Shown here piece after piece: positions 1-7,090 of a stretch of DNA of 64,000 nt. The DNA is taken from NCBI RefSeq assembly GCF_003285015.1, contig NZ_QMFB01000024.1, positions 72,294 through 136,293 of the forward strand, written 5' to 3'. A model generated the notes under the pieces. The model worked only from the letters and a program-made list of their open reading frames with translations. It searched no databases and had not been told where the DNA came from. Positions within the stretch are counted from its first letter, which is position 1, and every line of letters starts with the position of its first letter. The DNA comes from Paenibacillus contaminans (lineage in GTDB: Bacteria; Bacillota; Bacilli; Paenibacillales; NBRC-103111). Both the position numbers and the translations under genes were made by a program.

Positions 1-1
1 A

Positions 2-460
2 GTTAGCGCGACGGACAAGGGCTCCATAGCGGATTTGAAGAGCTGGGCAAATCGTACCGGTCATCAATATGTAGGCTTACAAGAAGAAAACGGCATATAC
101 CGTCACTACATCCGCAAAGCGGAGGCATCCGAAACGAAGGCCGAAATGAACTTTCCGCACACCGTGAGCAACGAAGAACTAAACGACAACCTGGCCTCGG
201 GATCCAGTATGATTATCATCGATGTACGGGAGCCGGCCGAATACGCATTCGGACGAATTCCCGGCGCCGTTTCGATTCCTGCCGGAGAGCTTGAAGGGAA
301 GCTCACTTCGCTGGATCCGAGCGTTAATTATTATGTTGTTTGCCGCACCGGCAACAGGAGCGATATGGCTTGTCAACTGCTTGCGGGGAAAGGCTTCGCC
401 AACGTGGCCAATGTCATCCCCGGCATGTCGCAGTGGAGCTACAAGCTAGAGACGGACTAG
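2..460 (+). CDS. TusA-rhodanese fusion sulfurtransferase (5' truncated by window edge)
   Basis: The frame is open from base 2, so the true start lies left of the window. The first visible residues (ATDKGS...) match the C-terminal half of a TusA fold, which carries persulfide sulfur. After a linker comes a rhodanese domain (about visible residues 55-150) with the acidic substrate loop IIDVREPAEY and the active-site loop CRTGNRS, whose Cys would form the persulfide. A TusA-rhodanese fusion is a known sulfur-relay architecture. It lies 42 bases before the rhodanese-metallo-beta-lactamase gene and is probably the same transcript. The N-terminal TusA cysteine motif (CPxP) cannot be seen. Role inferred: moving sulfane sulfur during sulfide/persulfide detoxification. 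Confidence 0.85.
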   Translation, partial: VSATDKGSIADLKSWANRTGHQYVGLQEENGIYRHYIRKAEASETKAEMNFPHTVSNEELNDNLASGSSMIIIDVREPAEYAFGRIPGAVSIPAGELEGKLTSLDPSVNYYVVCRTGNRSDMACQLLAGKGFANVANVIPGMSQWSYKLETD

Positions 461-502
461 GCTTCAGCTGAATAAGGTCCTATATGAATGAGGAGGGAAG
501 TT

Positions 503-1639
503 ATGTCTCACATACCGTTACTCTCAGCCGAACAACTGCATGAGAGAATGAATGCCGGTCAAGACGTATGGATTTTGGACGTGCGCAATACGGAGGAACA
601 TGCGGACTGGAAAATCGAAGGGCAAACGGTCCGGTCGATCAATATCCCGTATTTTGACTTTCTCGAAGACGATGACGCGAATTTCAAGGACTTGCCGACG
701 GATGAAGAGATGGTCGTCGTTTGCGCCAAAGGCGGATCCGCTATGTTCGTGGCTGAAACGCTGGAGGAGAAGGGCTTCAAATCTTCCGTATTAGACGGCG
801 GTATGCTGGCGTGGAGCCAATTTTACCATGCTGCGACCGTATTCGCGGACGATAAAGTGGAGCTGCTGCAAATCAACCGTTTTTCGAAGGGTTGTTTGTC
901 TTATGCGGCCATTTCGGAAGGAAAAGCGATGATCGTCGATGCAAGCCGGAAGGTCGACTATTATTTGGAGCTGGCCGAGCGGCACGGCTTTACGATCGAG
1001 CATGTCGTCGATTCCCATCTTCATGCGGATCATATTTCGGGCGGACCCGCACTTGCCGCTCTGACAGGCGCAGCCTATTATATTTCCTCCGGGGAAGTGC
1101 AGGGCACGGATTTGAAGTTCGAGCCGCTGGAGCATCATGAGCGGATCCGTTTCGGCCGGGCGGAGGTGGAGGTGCTTGCCGTTCCGACGCCGGGGCATAC
1201 GCCGGGTTCGACATCGTTTCTGATAAACGATAAGCTGCTGATGTCCGGCGATACGATTTTCGTGGGCGGCTTGGGGCGTCCGGATCTCGGCGGAAAAGCG
1301 GAAGAGTGGGCGCAGGATTTGTACGATACCGTCTTTCATAAAGTGAGCAAGTTATCCGACGACGTGCTGGTGCTGCCGGCGCATTATGCGGATATAACGG
1401 AAATCGGCGATAACGGTATCGTCGGGGCAAGTCTCGGCGATATTCGCCAAAGCAACGATATGATGCGCAATGCTGACAAGGACGATTTTGTAGAGCATGT
1501 AGCCGGGGCCGCCTCTTCGGAAAAACCGCCGAATTTCGAGGAGATTGTGGCGATCAACCGGGGCGAGCTTCAGGTTGAGCCGGAGCGCGCCGTGGAGCTG
1601 GAAATCGGTCCAAACCGCTGTGCGGTGCATCATCATTAA
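503..1639 (+). CDS. Rhodanese-metallo-beta-lactamase fusion (persulfide dioxygenase-like)
   Basis: 378 residues. Start chosen at ATG 503 because AGGAGGG at 490-496 is a correctly spaced ribosome site; an in-frame ATG at 488 would overlap it. The N-terminal rhodanese domain (about 5-110) has LDVRN and the active loop CAKGGS. The rest is a metallo-beta-lactamase fold with SHLHADH (HxHxDH metal site), GHTPGS, SGDTIF and LPAHY. ETHE1/CstB-type enzymes of this kind oxidise glutathione or CoA persulfides to sulfite. In staphylococcal CstB the rhodanese parts follow the lactamase domain; here a rhodanese comes first. The protein ends in a His-rich tail. Family is clear; the exact substrate is inferred from neighbours. 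Confidence 0.88.
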   Translation: MSHIPLLSAEQLHERMNAGQDVWILDVRNTEEHADWKIEGQTVRSINIPYFDFLEDDDANFKDLPTDEEMVVVCAKGGSAMFVAETLEEKGFKSSVLDGGMLAWSQFYHAATVFADDKVELLQINRFSKGCLSYAAISEGKAMIVDASRKVDYYLELAERHGFTIEHVVDSHLHADHISGGPALAALTGAAYYISSGEVQGTDLKFEPLEHHERIRFGRAEVEVLAVPTPGHTPGSTSFLINDKLLMSGDTIFVGGLGRPDLGGKAEEWAQDLYDTVFHKVSKLSDDVLVLPAHYADITEIGDNGIVGASLGDIRQSNDMMRNADKDDFVEHVAGAASSEKPPNFEEIVAINRGELQVEPERAVELEIGPNRCAVHHH

Positions 1640-1654
1640 GAGGAGGAAAACAGG

Positions 1655-1882
1655 ATGGCAAACTTAATTGTAGACGCGAAAGGGCTCGCTTGTCCGATGC
1701 CGATCGTCAAAGCGAAGAAAGGGATCGACTCTTTGCAGCCCGGACAAATCATGGAGCTTCAAACGACGGATAAGGGATCGATGAACGATTTTCAGGCTTG
1801 GGTGAAGCAGACGAAGCATGAGCTTGTCGAAGCGAAGGAAGCGAACGGCGTGTTTACTTTTCTCGTCAGAAAAGGGTCGTAG
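1655..1882 (+). CDS. tusA: TusA-family sulfurtransferase
   Basis: A 75-residue complete TusA-like protein with the signature GLACPMPIVKAK near residues 10-21; the Cys in CPMP carries the persulfide. It begins 15 bases after the previous gene with AGGAGG at 1641-1646. TusA proteins pass sulfur from rhodaneses or cysteine desulfurases to acceptors; beside rhodanese and DsrE-like genes the likely role is a cytoplasmic relay. Its TTDKGS segment closely matches the TusA remnant at the window start, so the two probably arose by duplication. No terminator separates it from the next gene, but a new promoter and operator lie at 1900-1928. Confidence 0.92.
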   Translation: MANLIVDAKGLACPMPIVKAKKGIDSLQPGQIMELQTTDKGSMNDFQAWVKQTKHELVEAKEANGVFTFLVRKGS

Positions 1883-1903
1883 TATATTTTTTTCATAAGT
1901 TTA

Positions 1904-1928
1904 GTACCTATGCGGGTATATGTATAAA
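1904..1928 (+). promoter_or_regulatory. Candidate CstR operator and -10 before the DsrE-like gene
   Basis: TACC at 1905-1908 and GGTA at 1915-1918 form an inverted repeat with six central bases, sitting just upstream of a TATAAA -10 candidate (1923-1928). The same TACC-N6-GGTA arrangement, sharing TACCTAT, occurs at 2534-2547 before the CstR-like gene. Operators of the CsoR/CstR family are GC-centred inverted repeats of this form, so binding by the local CstR is the natural inference. Confidence 0.6.
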
Positions 1929-1950
1929 CCATAACGGAAAGGTGGCACCC

Positions 1951-2430
1951 ATGGAAAACAAAGAAAAAACGACGATCGTACTGTTTAGCGGGGAGCTGGA
2001 CAAAGCGATCGCCGCATTCATTATTGCGAACGGAGCGGCGGCATACGACCATGAAGTGACGATCTTTTTTACCTTCTGGGGGCTGAATACCCTTCGTAAG
2101 GACGAACCGGTGCAGGTCAAGAAGGGCTGGCTGGAAAACATGTTCGCCAAAATGATGCCGCGCGGCGCGAATAAGCTCGGACTATCCAAAATGCATTTCG
2201 CCGGCATGGGTCCGAAGATGATCAAGCATGTCATGAAGAAACACAACGCGCTGACGCTGCCGCAGCTTATCGAGCTGGCGCAGGAGCAAGGCGTGAAATT
2301 GGTCGCGTGCACGATGACGATGGATTTGCTCGGCTTGCAGAAGGAAGAGCTGCTGGACGGTATCGAGTATGCGGGTGTTGCCGCTTATTTGGGCGATGCC
2401 GCCGATGCGAAGGTCAACTTGTTTATATAA
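1951..2430 (+). CDS. DsrE/DsrF/DrsH-like family protein
   Basis: 159 residues. Start at ATG 1951 after AAAGGTGG at 1938-1945. The sequence opens with a beta strand TTIVLFSGELDKA and contains the segment CTMTMDLLGL around residues 115-124, characteristic of the DsrE-like peroxiredoxin-type subfamily found in cst/sulfur clusters. Members carry or transfer sulfane sulfur between TusA and rhodanese partners, with the conserved Cys as the likely acceptor. It has its own operator/promoter in the 68-base gap upstream. Family is confident; biochemical activity in this lineage is inferred. Confidence 0.85.
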   Translation: MENKEKTTIVLFSGELDKAIAAFIIANGAAAYDHEVTIFFTFWGLNTLRKDEPVQVKKGWLENMFAKMMPRGANKLGLSKMHFAGMGPKMIKHVMKKHNALTLPQLIELAQEQGVKLVACTMTMDLLGLQKEELLDGIEYAGVAAYLGDAADAKVNLFI

Positions 2431-2459
2431 AAATATAAGACTTCGAAAGGGTATAGGAC

Positions 2460-2479
2460 GGCGAAGCCGTTTATCCTTG
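2460..2479 (+). repeat. Dispersed hairpin + TTTATCCTTG repeat, copy 1
   Basis: The 20 bases here (CGGCGAAGCCG hairpin followed by TTTATCCTTG) recur exactly at 19931-19950. A structurally related copy lies at 47778-47809, where a different hairpin precedes the same TTTATCCTTG. All copies are intergenic. Confidence 0.6.
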
Positions 2480-2515
2480 AGCATGAACGTGGCCTTCCTC
2501 CAGTTGTCTCCGCAC

Positions 2516-2547
2516 TTGTTATCGGCAATAATATACCTATACCGGTA
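2516..2547 (+). promoter_or_regulatory. Promoter with candidate CstR operator
   Basis: A -35-like TTGTTA (2516-2521) and -10-like TATACC (2538-2543) are spaced by 16 bases. The inverted repeat TACC (2534-2537) N6 GGTA (2544-2547) overlaps the -10, ideal for autorepression of the CstR-like gene that starts at 2568. It matches the operator at 1905-1918. Confidence 0.6.
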
Positions 2548-2567
2548 TCGATGAGAGGAAGGCTTAT

Positions 2568-2828
2568 ATGAATTACGATGATGATGTGAAAAAAAGATTA
2601 AGACGGATGGAAGGGCAAATCCGCGGGATTTTGAAGATGATGGAGGAAGGCCAGGACTGCAAGGATGTCGTCAGTCAAATTTCCGCCGTGCGCAGCGCGG
2701 CCGATAAAGCGATCGCGTACATCGTTGCGGTAAATTTGGAGCAATGCATTCGCGAGGAGAATGAAGCCGGCAGAGACTCGAGCAAAGTCGTCAAGCAAGC
2801 GGTGGAACTGCTGGTGAAAAGCAGATAA
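2568..2828 (+). CDS. cstR: CstR-like persulfide-sensing repressor (CsoR/FrmR family)
   Basis: 86 residues, all-helical CsoR/FrmR fold (RRMEGQIRGI near the N-terminus is the family signature). The conserved cysteines fall at residues 31 and 60, the positions used by staphylococcal CstR to sense persulfides. The copper-sensing His that sits four residues before the second Cys in CsoR is Asn56 here (NLEQC), which argues against copper sensing. Surrounding genes are all sulfur-relay proteins. Likely represses this cluster through the TACC-N6-GGTA sites. It is followed after 16 bases by the membrane rhodanese. Confidence 0.88.
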   Translation: MNYDDDVKKRLRRMEGQIRGILKMMEEGQDCKDVVSQISAVRSAADKAIAYIVAVNLEQCIREENEAGRDSSKVVKQAVELLVKSR

Positions 2829-2844
2829 GGAGAGAGGCTGCAGA

Positions 2845-3225
2845 ATGAATACGATCATATATGTGCTCATTGGGGCGCTGCTGATCTGGTTTCTGTATAC
2901 CCGGCTGGCCGGGGTCAAAGGTTTGAGAAACCTGACGCCGGAGCAGTTTCAGCAGGAGCTTCAAGCGGACCGCAATCGCGTTCTGATCGATGTGCGGGAG
3001 CAGATGGAAGTGAAGCAGGGGTATATTCCGGGGGCGGTCAATATTCCCTTATCTCAACTAAAAGGCAGGTTATCGGAGATTCCGCATGACAAAAACGTTT
3101 ATTTATACTGTCGCAGCGGGATGAGAAGCAAGCAGGCCGCCAAAATGGTTCTCGGCAACGGATTCCGGGAGCTGTCTCATCTGCAAGGCGGGATCATGGC
3201 ATGGCCGGGGAAGCTGGCGAAGTAA
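2845..3225 (+). CDS. Membrane-anchored rhodanese
   Basis: 126 residues. An N-terminal hydrophobic helix (about residues 3-18, IIYVLIGALLIWFLY) precedes a single rhodanese domain with LIDVREQ and the active-site loop CRSGMRS near residue 90. The start follows GGAGAGAGG. The rhodanese probably faces the cytoplasm, transferring sulfane sulfur near the membrane. It is last in the sulfur cluster and is followed by a clear rho-independent terminator. Single-domain membrane rhodaneses are common next to cstR-like genes in Firmicutes. Confidence 0.88.
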   Translation: MNTIIYVLIGALLIWFLYTRLAGVKGLRNLTPEQFQQELQADRNRVLIDVREQMEVKQGYIPGAVNIPLSQLKGRLSEIPHDKNVYLYCRSGMRSKQAAKMVLGNGFRELSHLQGGIMAWPGKLAK

Positions 3226-3231
3226 AATCCG

Positions 3232-3277
3232 AACGATCATTGGCGAACGAGTACAGTCGCTGATGATCGTTTTTTTC
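3232..3277 (+). terminator. Rho-independent terminator of sulfur cluster
   Basis: AACGATCAT (3232-3240) pairs with ATGATCGTT (from 3263), followed by a T run to 3276. Confidence 0.85.
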
Positions 3278-3302
3278 ATGCCAAAAAACTGAATTTTCAC
3301 CG

Positions 3303-4352
3303 GTGTTCTCCTGCACGTTCCCGGATAGGAACGGTCAAGCCCGCTTTATATACTTATTGTATCGGAACGTTTTGGGGGGGAGAACAATAAATAGCCAAGT
3401 CAGCAAAGCCAGAGCAGCGAATACGGAGCCGATAGCGCGCAAGAAGAGCGGCTTTCGCAAGCTCATTTCCCAGTACCAGCTGGTATTGATGTCCGTCCCA
3501 TTCGTGGGCGTGTTGGTTGTATTCGGTTATTTGCCCCTATGGGGGTGGATTATGGCATTCCAGAAGTACTCGATACCGAAAGGTATTTTTGGAAGCCCTT
3601 TCGTAGGGTTCGATCAATTCGCTGAGCTATTCAAGGACGATCAGTTTTACAACGCGCTCCGCAATACGCTGGCCATGAGCGTGATGGGCCTGGTGTCCGG
3701 CTTCGTCTGCGCGATCGTGCTTGCGCTTCTGCTTAACGAAGTCAGGCTCACCTTGTTTAAGCGTACCGTTCAGACGATCGTTTACATTCCGCATTTCGTG
3801 TCTTGGGTCGTCATTTCCAACATTATGATTTTCGTGCTATCGCCGGATTACGGCCCGTTCAACGAGCTGCTAAAGAACCTTGGCCTCATCGACGAGCCGA
3901 TCTACTTCCTGTCCAAGGAAAAATGGTTCTGGGTTATCCATACGTTCGCCGGATTATGGAAGGAGCTCGGCTGGAGCACGATCATCTATTTGGCGGTGCT
4001 TTCCGGAGTCAACCCGGAATTGTACGAAGCGGCCGATGTCGATGGCGCGGGTCGGTTTAAGAAGATGATCTATATTTCGTTCCCTTCCTTGCTGCCCACC
4101 GCAACGATGCTGCTTATACTGGCAGTCGGGCACTTGATATCGACCGGATACGAATCCCAAATGCTTCTCGGCAACTCGCTTGTCATCGAATATTCGAAGG
4201 TTCTCGATTTGTACGCTCTCGATTACGCACTCAAGCTGGGCGACTATTCTTACGGCGTGGCGATCAGTATGTTCAAATCGATGGTCAGTATCATCTTGGT
4301 GCTCGGCGTCAATCAGCTGGCCAAAAGACTGGGACAATCCCATGTCCTCTAA
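3303..4352 (+). CDS. lplB: ABC sugar permease, LplB type
   Basis: Binding-protein-dependent transport permease with six predicted membrane segments and the EAA loop (YEAADVDGAGRFKKMIYI) near residues 239-256. The family usually begins near SRYxLxLM-like residues, here about residue 55. The frame opens at GTG 3303, but no ribosome site supports it. A G-rich Shine-Dalgarno-like stretch (3374-3382) precedes only ATA at 3387, so the true start is uncertain (ATA 3387 or TTG 3372 are alternatives). First gene of a permease-permease-lipoprotein-kinase-regulator operon; likely substrate an oligosaccharide. No ATPase gene is linked, as usual where a shared MsmX-type ATPase is used. Confidence 0.85.
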   Translation: MFSCTFPDRNGQARFIYLLYRNVLGGRTINSQVSKARAANTEPIARKKSGFRKLISQYQLVLMSVPFVGVLVVFGYLPLWGWIMAFQKYSIPKGIFGSPFVGFDQFAELFKDDQFYNALRNTLAMSVMGLVSGFVCAIVLALLLNEVRLTLFKRTVQTIVYIPHFVSWVVISNIMIFVLSPDYGPFNELLKNLGLIDEPIYFLSKEKWFWVIHTFAGLWKELGWSTIIYLAVLSGVNPELYEAADVDGAGRFKKMIYISFPSLLPTATMLLILAVGHLISTGYESQMLLGNSLVIEYSKVLDLYALDYALKLGDYSYGVAISMFKSMVSIILVLGVNQLAKRLGQSHVL

Positions 4353-4370
4353 GCTACGGGGGTACGCACA

Positions 4371-5261
4371 ATGAGAGAAAAGTTAACCTTAGGCGGAGCT
4401 GCCTTTCATACGCTCAACTATTTGGCGCTGACGCTGCTGGCGGCTGCAACGTTGTATCCGTTCTTGAATTTGCTGGCCATCTCGCTCAACCAATCGATGG
4501 ATACGGTAAAGGGAGGCATCTATTTGCTTCCCAGGAAGTTCACGTTCGACAATTACGTGCTTATTTTTCAAAATCAGCGGCTGTTTTCCTCGGTCAGTCT
4601 ATCTGTCGCCAGAACGGTGATCGGGACTACGCTTGCGCTGATCGCCACTATCATGGTCTCTTATGCGCTAAGCCGGACAGAATACGTGCTCCGCAAGCCG
4701 CTGAACACGATCATCGTCGTCAGCATGTATGTCAACGGCGGGCTGATTCCTTATTATTTGCTTATTAAAAATTTGGGTCTGACGAACACGTTCCTTGTTT
4801 ACATCATTCCCGGCTTAATCGGCGCTTTCAACGTGATGATCATGCGCAGCTTCTTCGACCAGCTGCCGAGCGGGCTGATCGAATCGGCAAGGATGGAGGG
4901 GGCGAGCGAGTTTCAAGTGCTTACCCGGGTCGTGGTGCCCATCAGCTTACCGGTTATCGCGACGATCTCGCTGTTCGTTTCCGTCGGCCACTGGAATGCC
5001 TGGATCGACAATTTCCTGTTCAACACGAGAGAGAGCTTGTCCTTGCTGCAATACGAGCTGATGAAAATATTGCTTCAGTCTACCGATCAGATCGGCGCAG
5101 GCAATATGGATTCGATCGATCCGGAAATGATGCGCATGACGACGCCGGAATCGATTCGCGCGACGATGACGATTTTTGTGACGGTGCCGATTTTGCTCGT
5201 GTATCCGTTCCTGCAGAAATACTTTATTAAGGGCATGACGCTCGGCGCCGTCAAGGAATAA
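4371..5261 (+). CDS. ytcP: ABC sugar permease, YtcP/LplC type
   Basis: 296 residues, MalG-like inner-membrane permease with six segments. The EAA loop is ESARMEGASEFQVLTRVVVP (about 168-187), and the C-terminus YPFLQKYFIKGMTLGAVKE is diagnostic of this subfamily. It begins 18 bases after the LplB-type gene and pairs with it as a heterodimer. A small inverted repeat (CCGG-TTTAA-CCGG, 5272-5284) and a TATAAT (5291-5296) lie after it, perhaps an internal promoter boosting the lipoprotein. Confidence 0.92.
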   Translation: MREKLTLGGAAFHTLNYLALTLLAAATLYPFLNLLAISLNQSMDTVKGGIYLLPRKFTFDNYVLIFQNQRLFSSVSLSVARTVIGTTLALIATIMVSYALSRTEYVLRKPLNTIIVVSMYVNGGLIPYYLLIKNLGLTNTFLVYIIPGLIGAFNVMIMRSFFDQLPSGLIESARMEGASEFQVLTRVVVPISLPVIATISLFVSVGHWNAWIDNFLFNTRESLSLLQYELMKILLQSTDQIGAGNMDSIDPEMMRMTTPESIRATMTIFVTVPILLVYPFLQKYFIKGMTLGAVKE

Positions 5262-5319
5262 TTTCGATATCTGCCGGTTTAACCGGATGATATAATACAA
5301 GAGATGAAAGGGTGGGACT

Positions 5320-7026
5320 ATGAAAAAAACAGTCGCTTACTTTCTGAGCGCTGCGCTTGCGGTTACGGCACTGGCCGGCTGCAGCGGCGGAGACAAGTCC
5401 AAAGAAACCGATACGAAATCCGGGGGAGCGAGCGCGAGTCCGAGCCCCGGCGCAAGCGCAAGTCCTGCGGCTCCTAAGGAGCCGACGACGATTCAATTCG
5501 GCAACCTGTATCCGAATTTGGATATGAACAATCCGGTCATGACGGAGCTGCAGAAGCGCACGAATACGAAATTCGATCCGATTACCGTCACGGGCGACCG
5601 CATCCAGAAATTCGACTTGTGGCTGGCTTCCGGCGATTATCCGGCCGATATGCTGGTGCTGCCGCCGACTTACGTAGAGAAATACAAAGATGCCGGAGCC
5701 ATCATTCAGCTCGATGAGCTGATCGAGAAGTACGGCAAGAACATCAAGGAGAAATACGGAAAGTACTTCGATTTGCTCAAAGGCAAAGACGGCCACATCT
5801 ACTCCCTGTTCGTACCGAAGCTGGCAACGGAGCCGTCTCCTTTGCTCCAAGCGAACTTTGGCGTAAGGTACGACGTGCTGGAGGAAGCGGGCTATCCGGA
5901 AATCAAAACGTTCGATCAGCTGTTTGACGTTTTGCAAGCGTTTTACAAAAAACATCCGGAGATCGACGGCAAGCAAATCATTCCGTTTACCGGCTTTAAC
6001 TTCTACGGAAACGGCGGTGAAAATTTGGCGACTCCTTCCTCGGAAGGGTCCGGCATGCTGAATGAAGGCGGATTTAAAGTCGGTTCCGACAACAGCTTGC
6101 AGTACCAGTATCGTACCGAGGAAATGAAGAGGTATTATCAGTTTCTGAACAAAATGTACAATGCCGGCATGCTGGACAAAGAGTTTTTCACGCTAAAGCC
6201 GGAGGCGGCGGTCAAGAAAATTACGGAAAACCGCGTATTGGCAGGCTTTTTCCCGTCCTGGTGGGTTCAGCCTGAAGTAGAGAAAGTGATGCGCGCATCG
6301 GGTGATACCGACCATTTGTTCGCGTACTTCCCGATCATGTTCGATAGCAGCGCGCCGAACAACTCCTTCACGTCAGCACTGACCCGTTCGAACTGGAACT
6401 GGGTCATCTCGAAGAAAACGAAAAATCCGGAGGAAATCATCAAGCTGCTCGATTACATTTTCTCGGATGAAGGGCAAATTTTGATCAACTGGGGTATTGA
6501 AGGCAAGCACTTCGAGGTGAAGGATGGCAAACGGACAGTAAACGCCGAGTTCGATAAAAATAAAGCATCCAATCCTGATTTGATCTGGAAGGAAATCGCT
6601 TCTCCTTTCTACGGAACGTCGCTCTATCTCGACCACGGCACGAAACTTGCGGACGGCGACTACGCTACGCCGACTACGAAGGAATCCGTGAAGAAAGGCT
6701 ATGATGCAAGAACGAATGAAGTACTGAAGGCGTACGGCAAGGAAGTATGGTCCGATTTCCTGCCTCAGATCAAGCTAAAGCGGGGCACGCTCGGCGAATT
6801 ATCGGAAGATATGAAAGCGGAAGCTGCGAAAATTTTGGAGCGCTTGAAGCAATTGTGGCTGAAAGAGTCTCCGAAAATTATTTTCAGCAAGAACGAGGAA
6901 GAATTCAACAAGCTGTGGGATGCCTTCCAGGTACAGCTGGATAAAGAAGGCATCAAGAAGGTGGAGGAAGCGTATACCGCGCTTTGGAAGGAAAACGTCG
7001 AGAAGAACGCGAAATATTTCAAATAA
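5320..7026 (+). CDS. lplA: Extracellular solute-binding lipoprotein, LplA type
   Basis: 568 residues. Signal peptide with lipobox LAGC (Cys21), then a Ser/Ala/Pro linker and a family-1 solute-binding fold. The length matches Paenibacillus LplA-like binding proteins that serve LplB/YtcP permeases. Ribosome site AAAGGGTGG at 5307-5315. It captures the sugar outside the membrane for the two permeases upstream. The histidine kinase/regulator downstream probably controls the operon. Substrate cannot be told from sequence. Confidence 0.9.
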   Translation: MKKTVAYFLSAALAVTALAGCSGGDKSKETDTKSGGASASPSPGASASPAAPKEPTTIQFGNLYPNLDMNNPVMTELQKRTNTKFDPITVTGDRIQKFDLWLASGDYPADMLVLPPTYVEKYKDAGAIIQLDELIEKYGKNIKEKYGKYFDLLKGKDGHIYSLFVPKLATEPSPLLQANFGVRYDVLEEAGYPEIKTFDQLFDVLQAFYKKHPEIDGKQIIPFTGFNFYGNGGENLATPSSEGSGMLNEGGFKVGSDNSLQYQYRTEEMKRYYQFLNKMYNAGMLDKEFFTLKPEAAVKKITENRVLAGFFPSWWVQPEVEKVMRASGDTDHLFAYFPIMFDSSAPNNSFTSALTRSNWNWVISKKTKNPEEIIKLLDYIFSDEGQILINWGIEGKHFEVKDGKRTVNAEFDKNKASNPDLIWKEIASPFYGTSLYLDHGTKLADGDYATPTTKESVKKGYDARTNEVLKAYGKEVWSDFLPQIKLKRGTLGELSEDMKAEAAKILERLKQLWLKESPKIIFSKNEEEFNKLWDAFQVQLDKEGIKKVEEAYTALWKENVEKNAKYFK

Positions 7027-7090
7027 TCGTGTAATTTATCGGAACGATTATCCTTGATCATCATTGTGTAAGCGCAAAGGGGGAAGCGGG

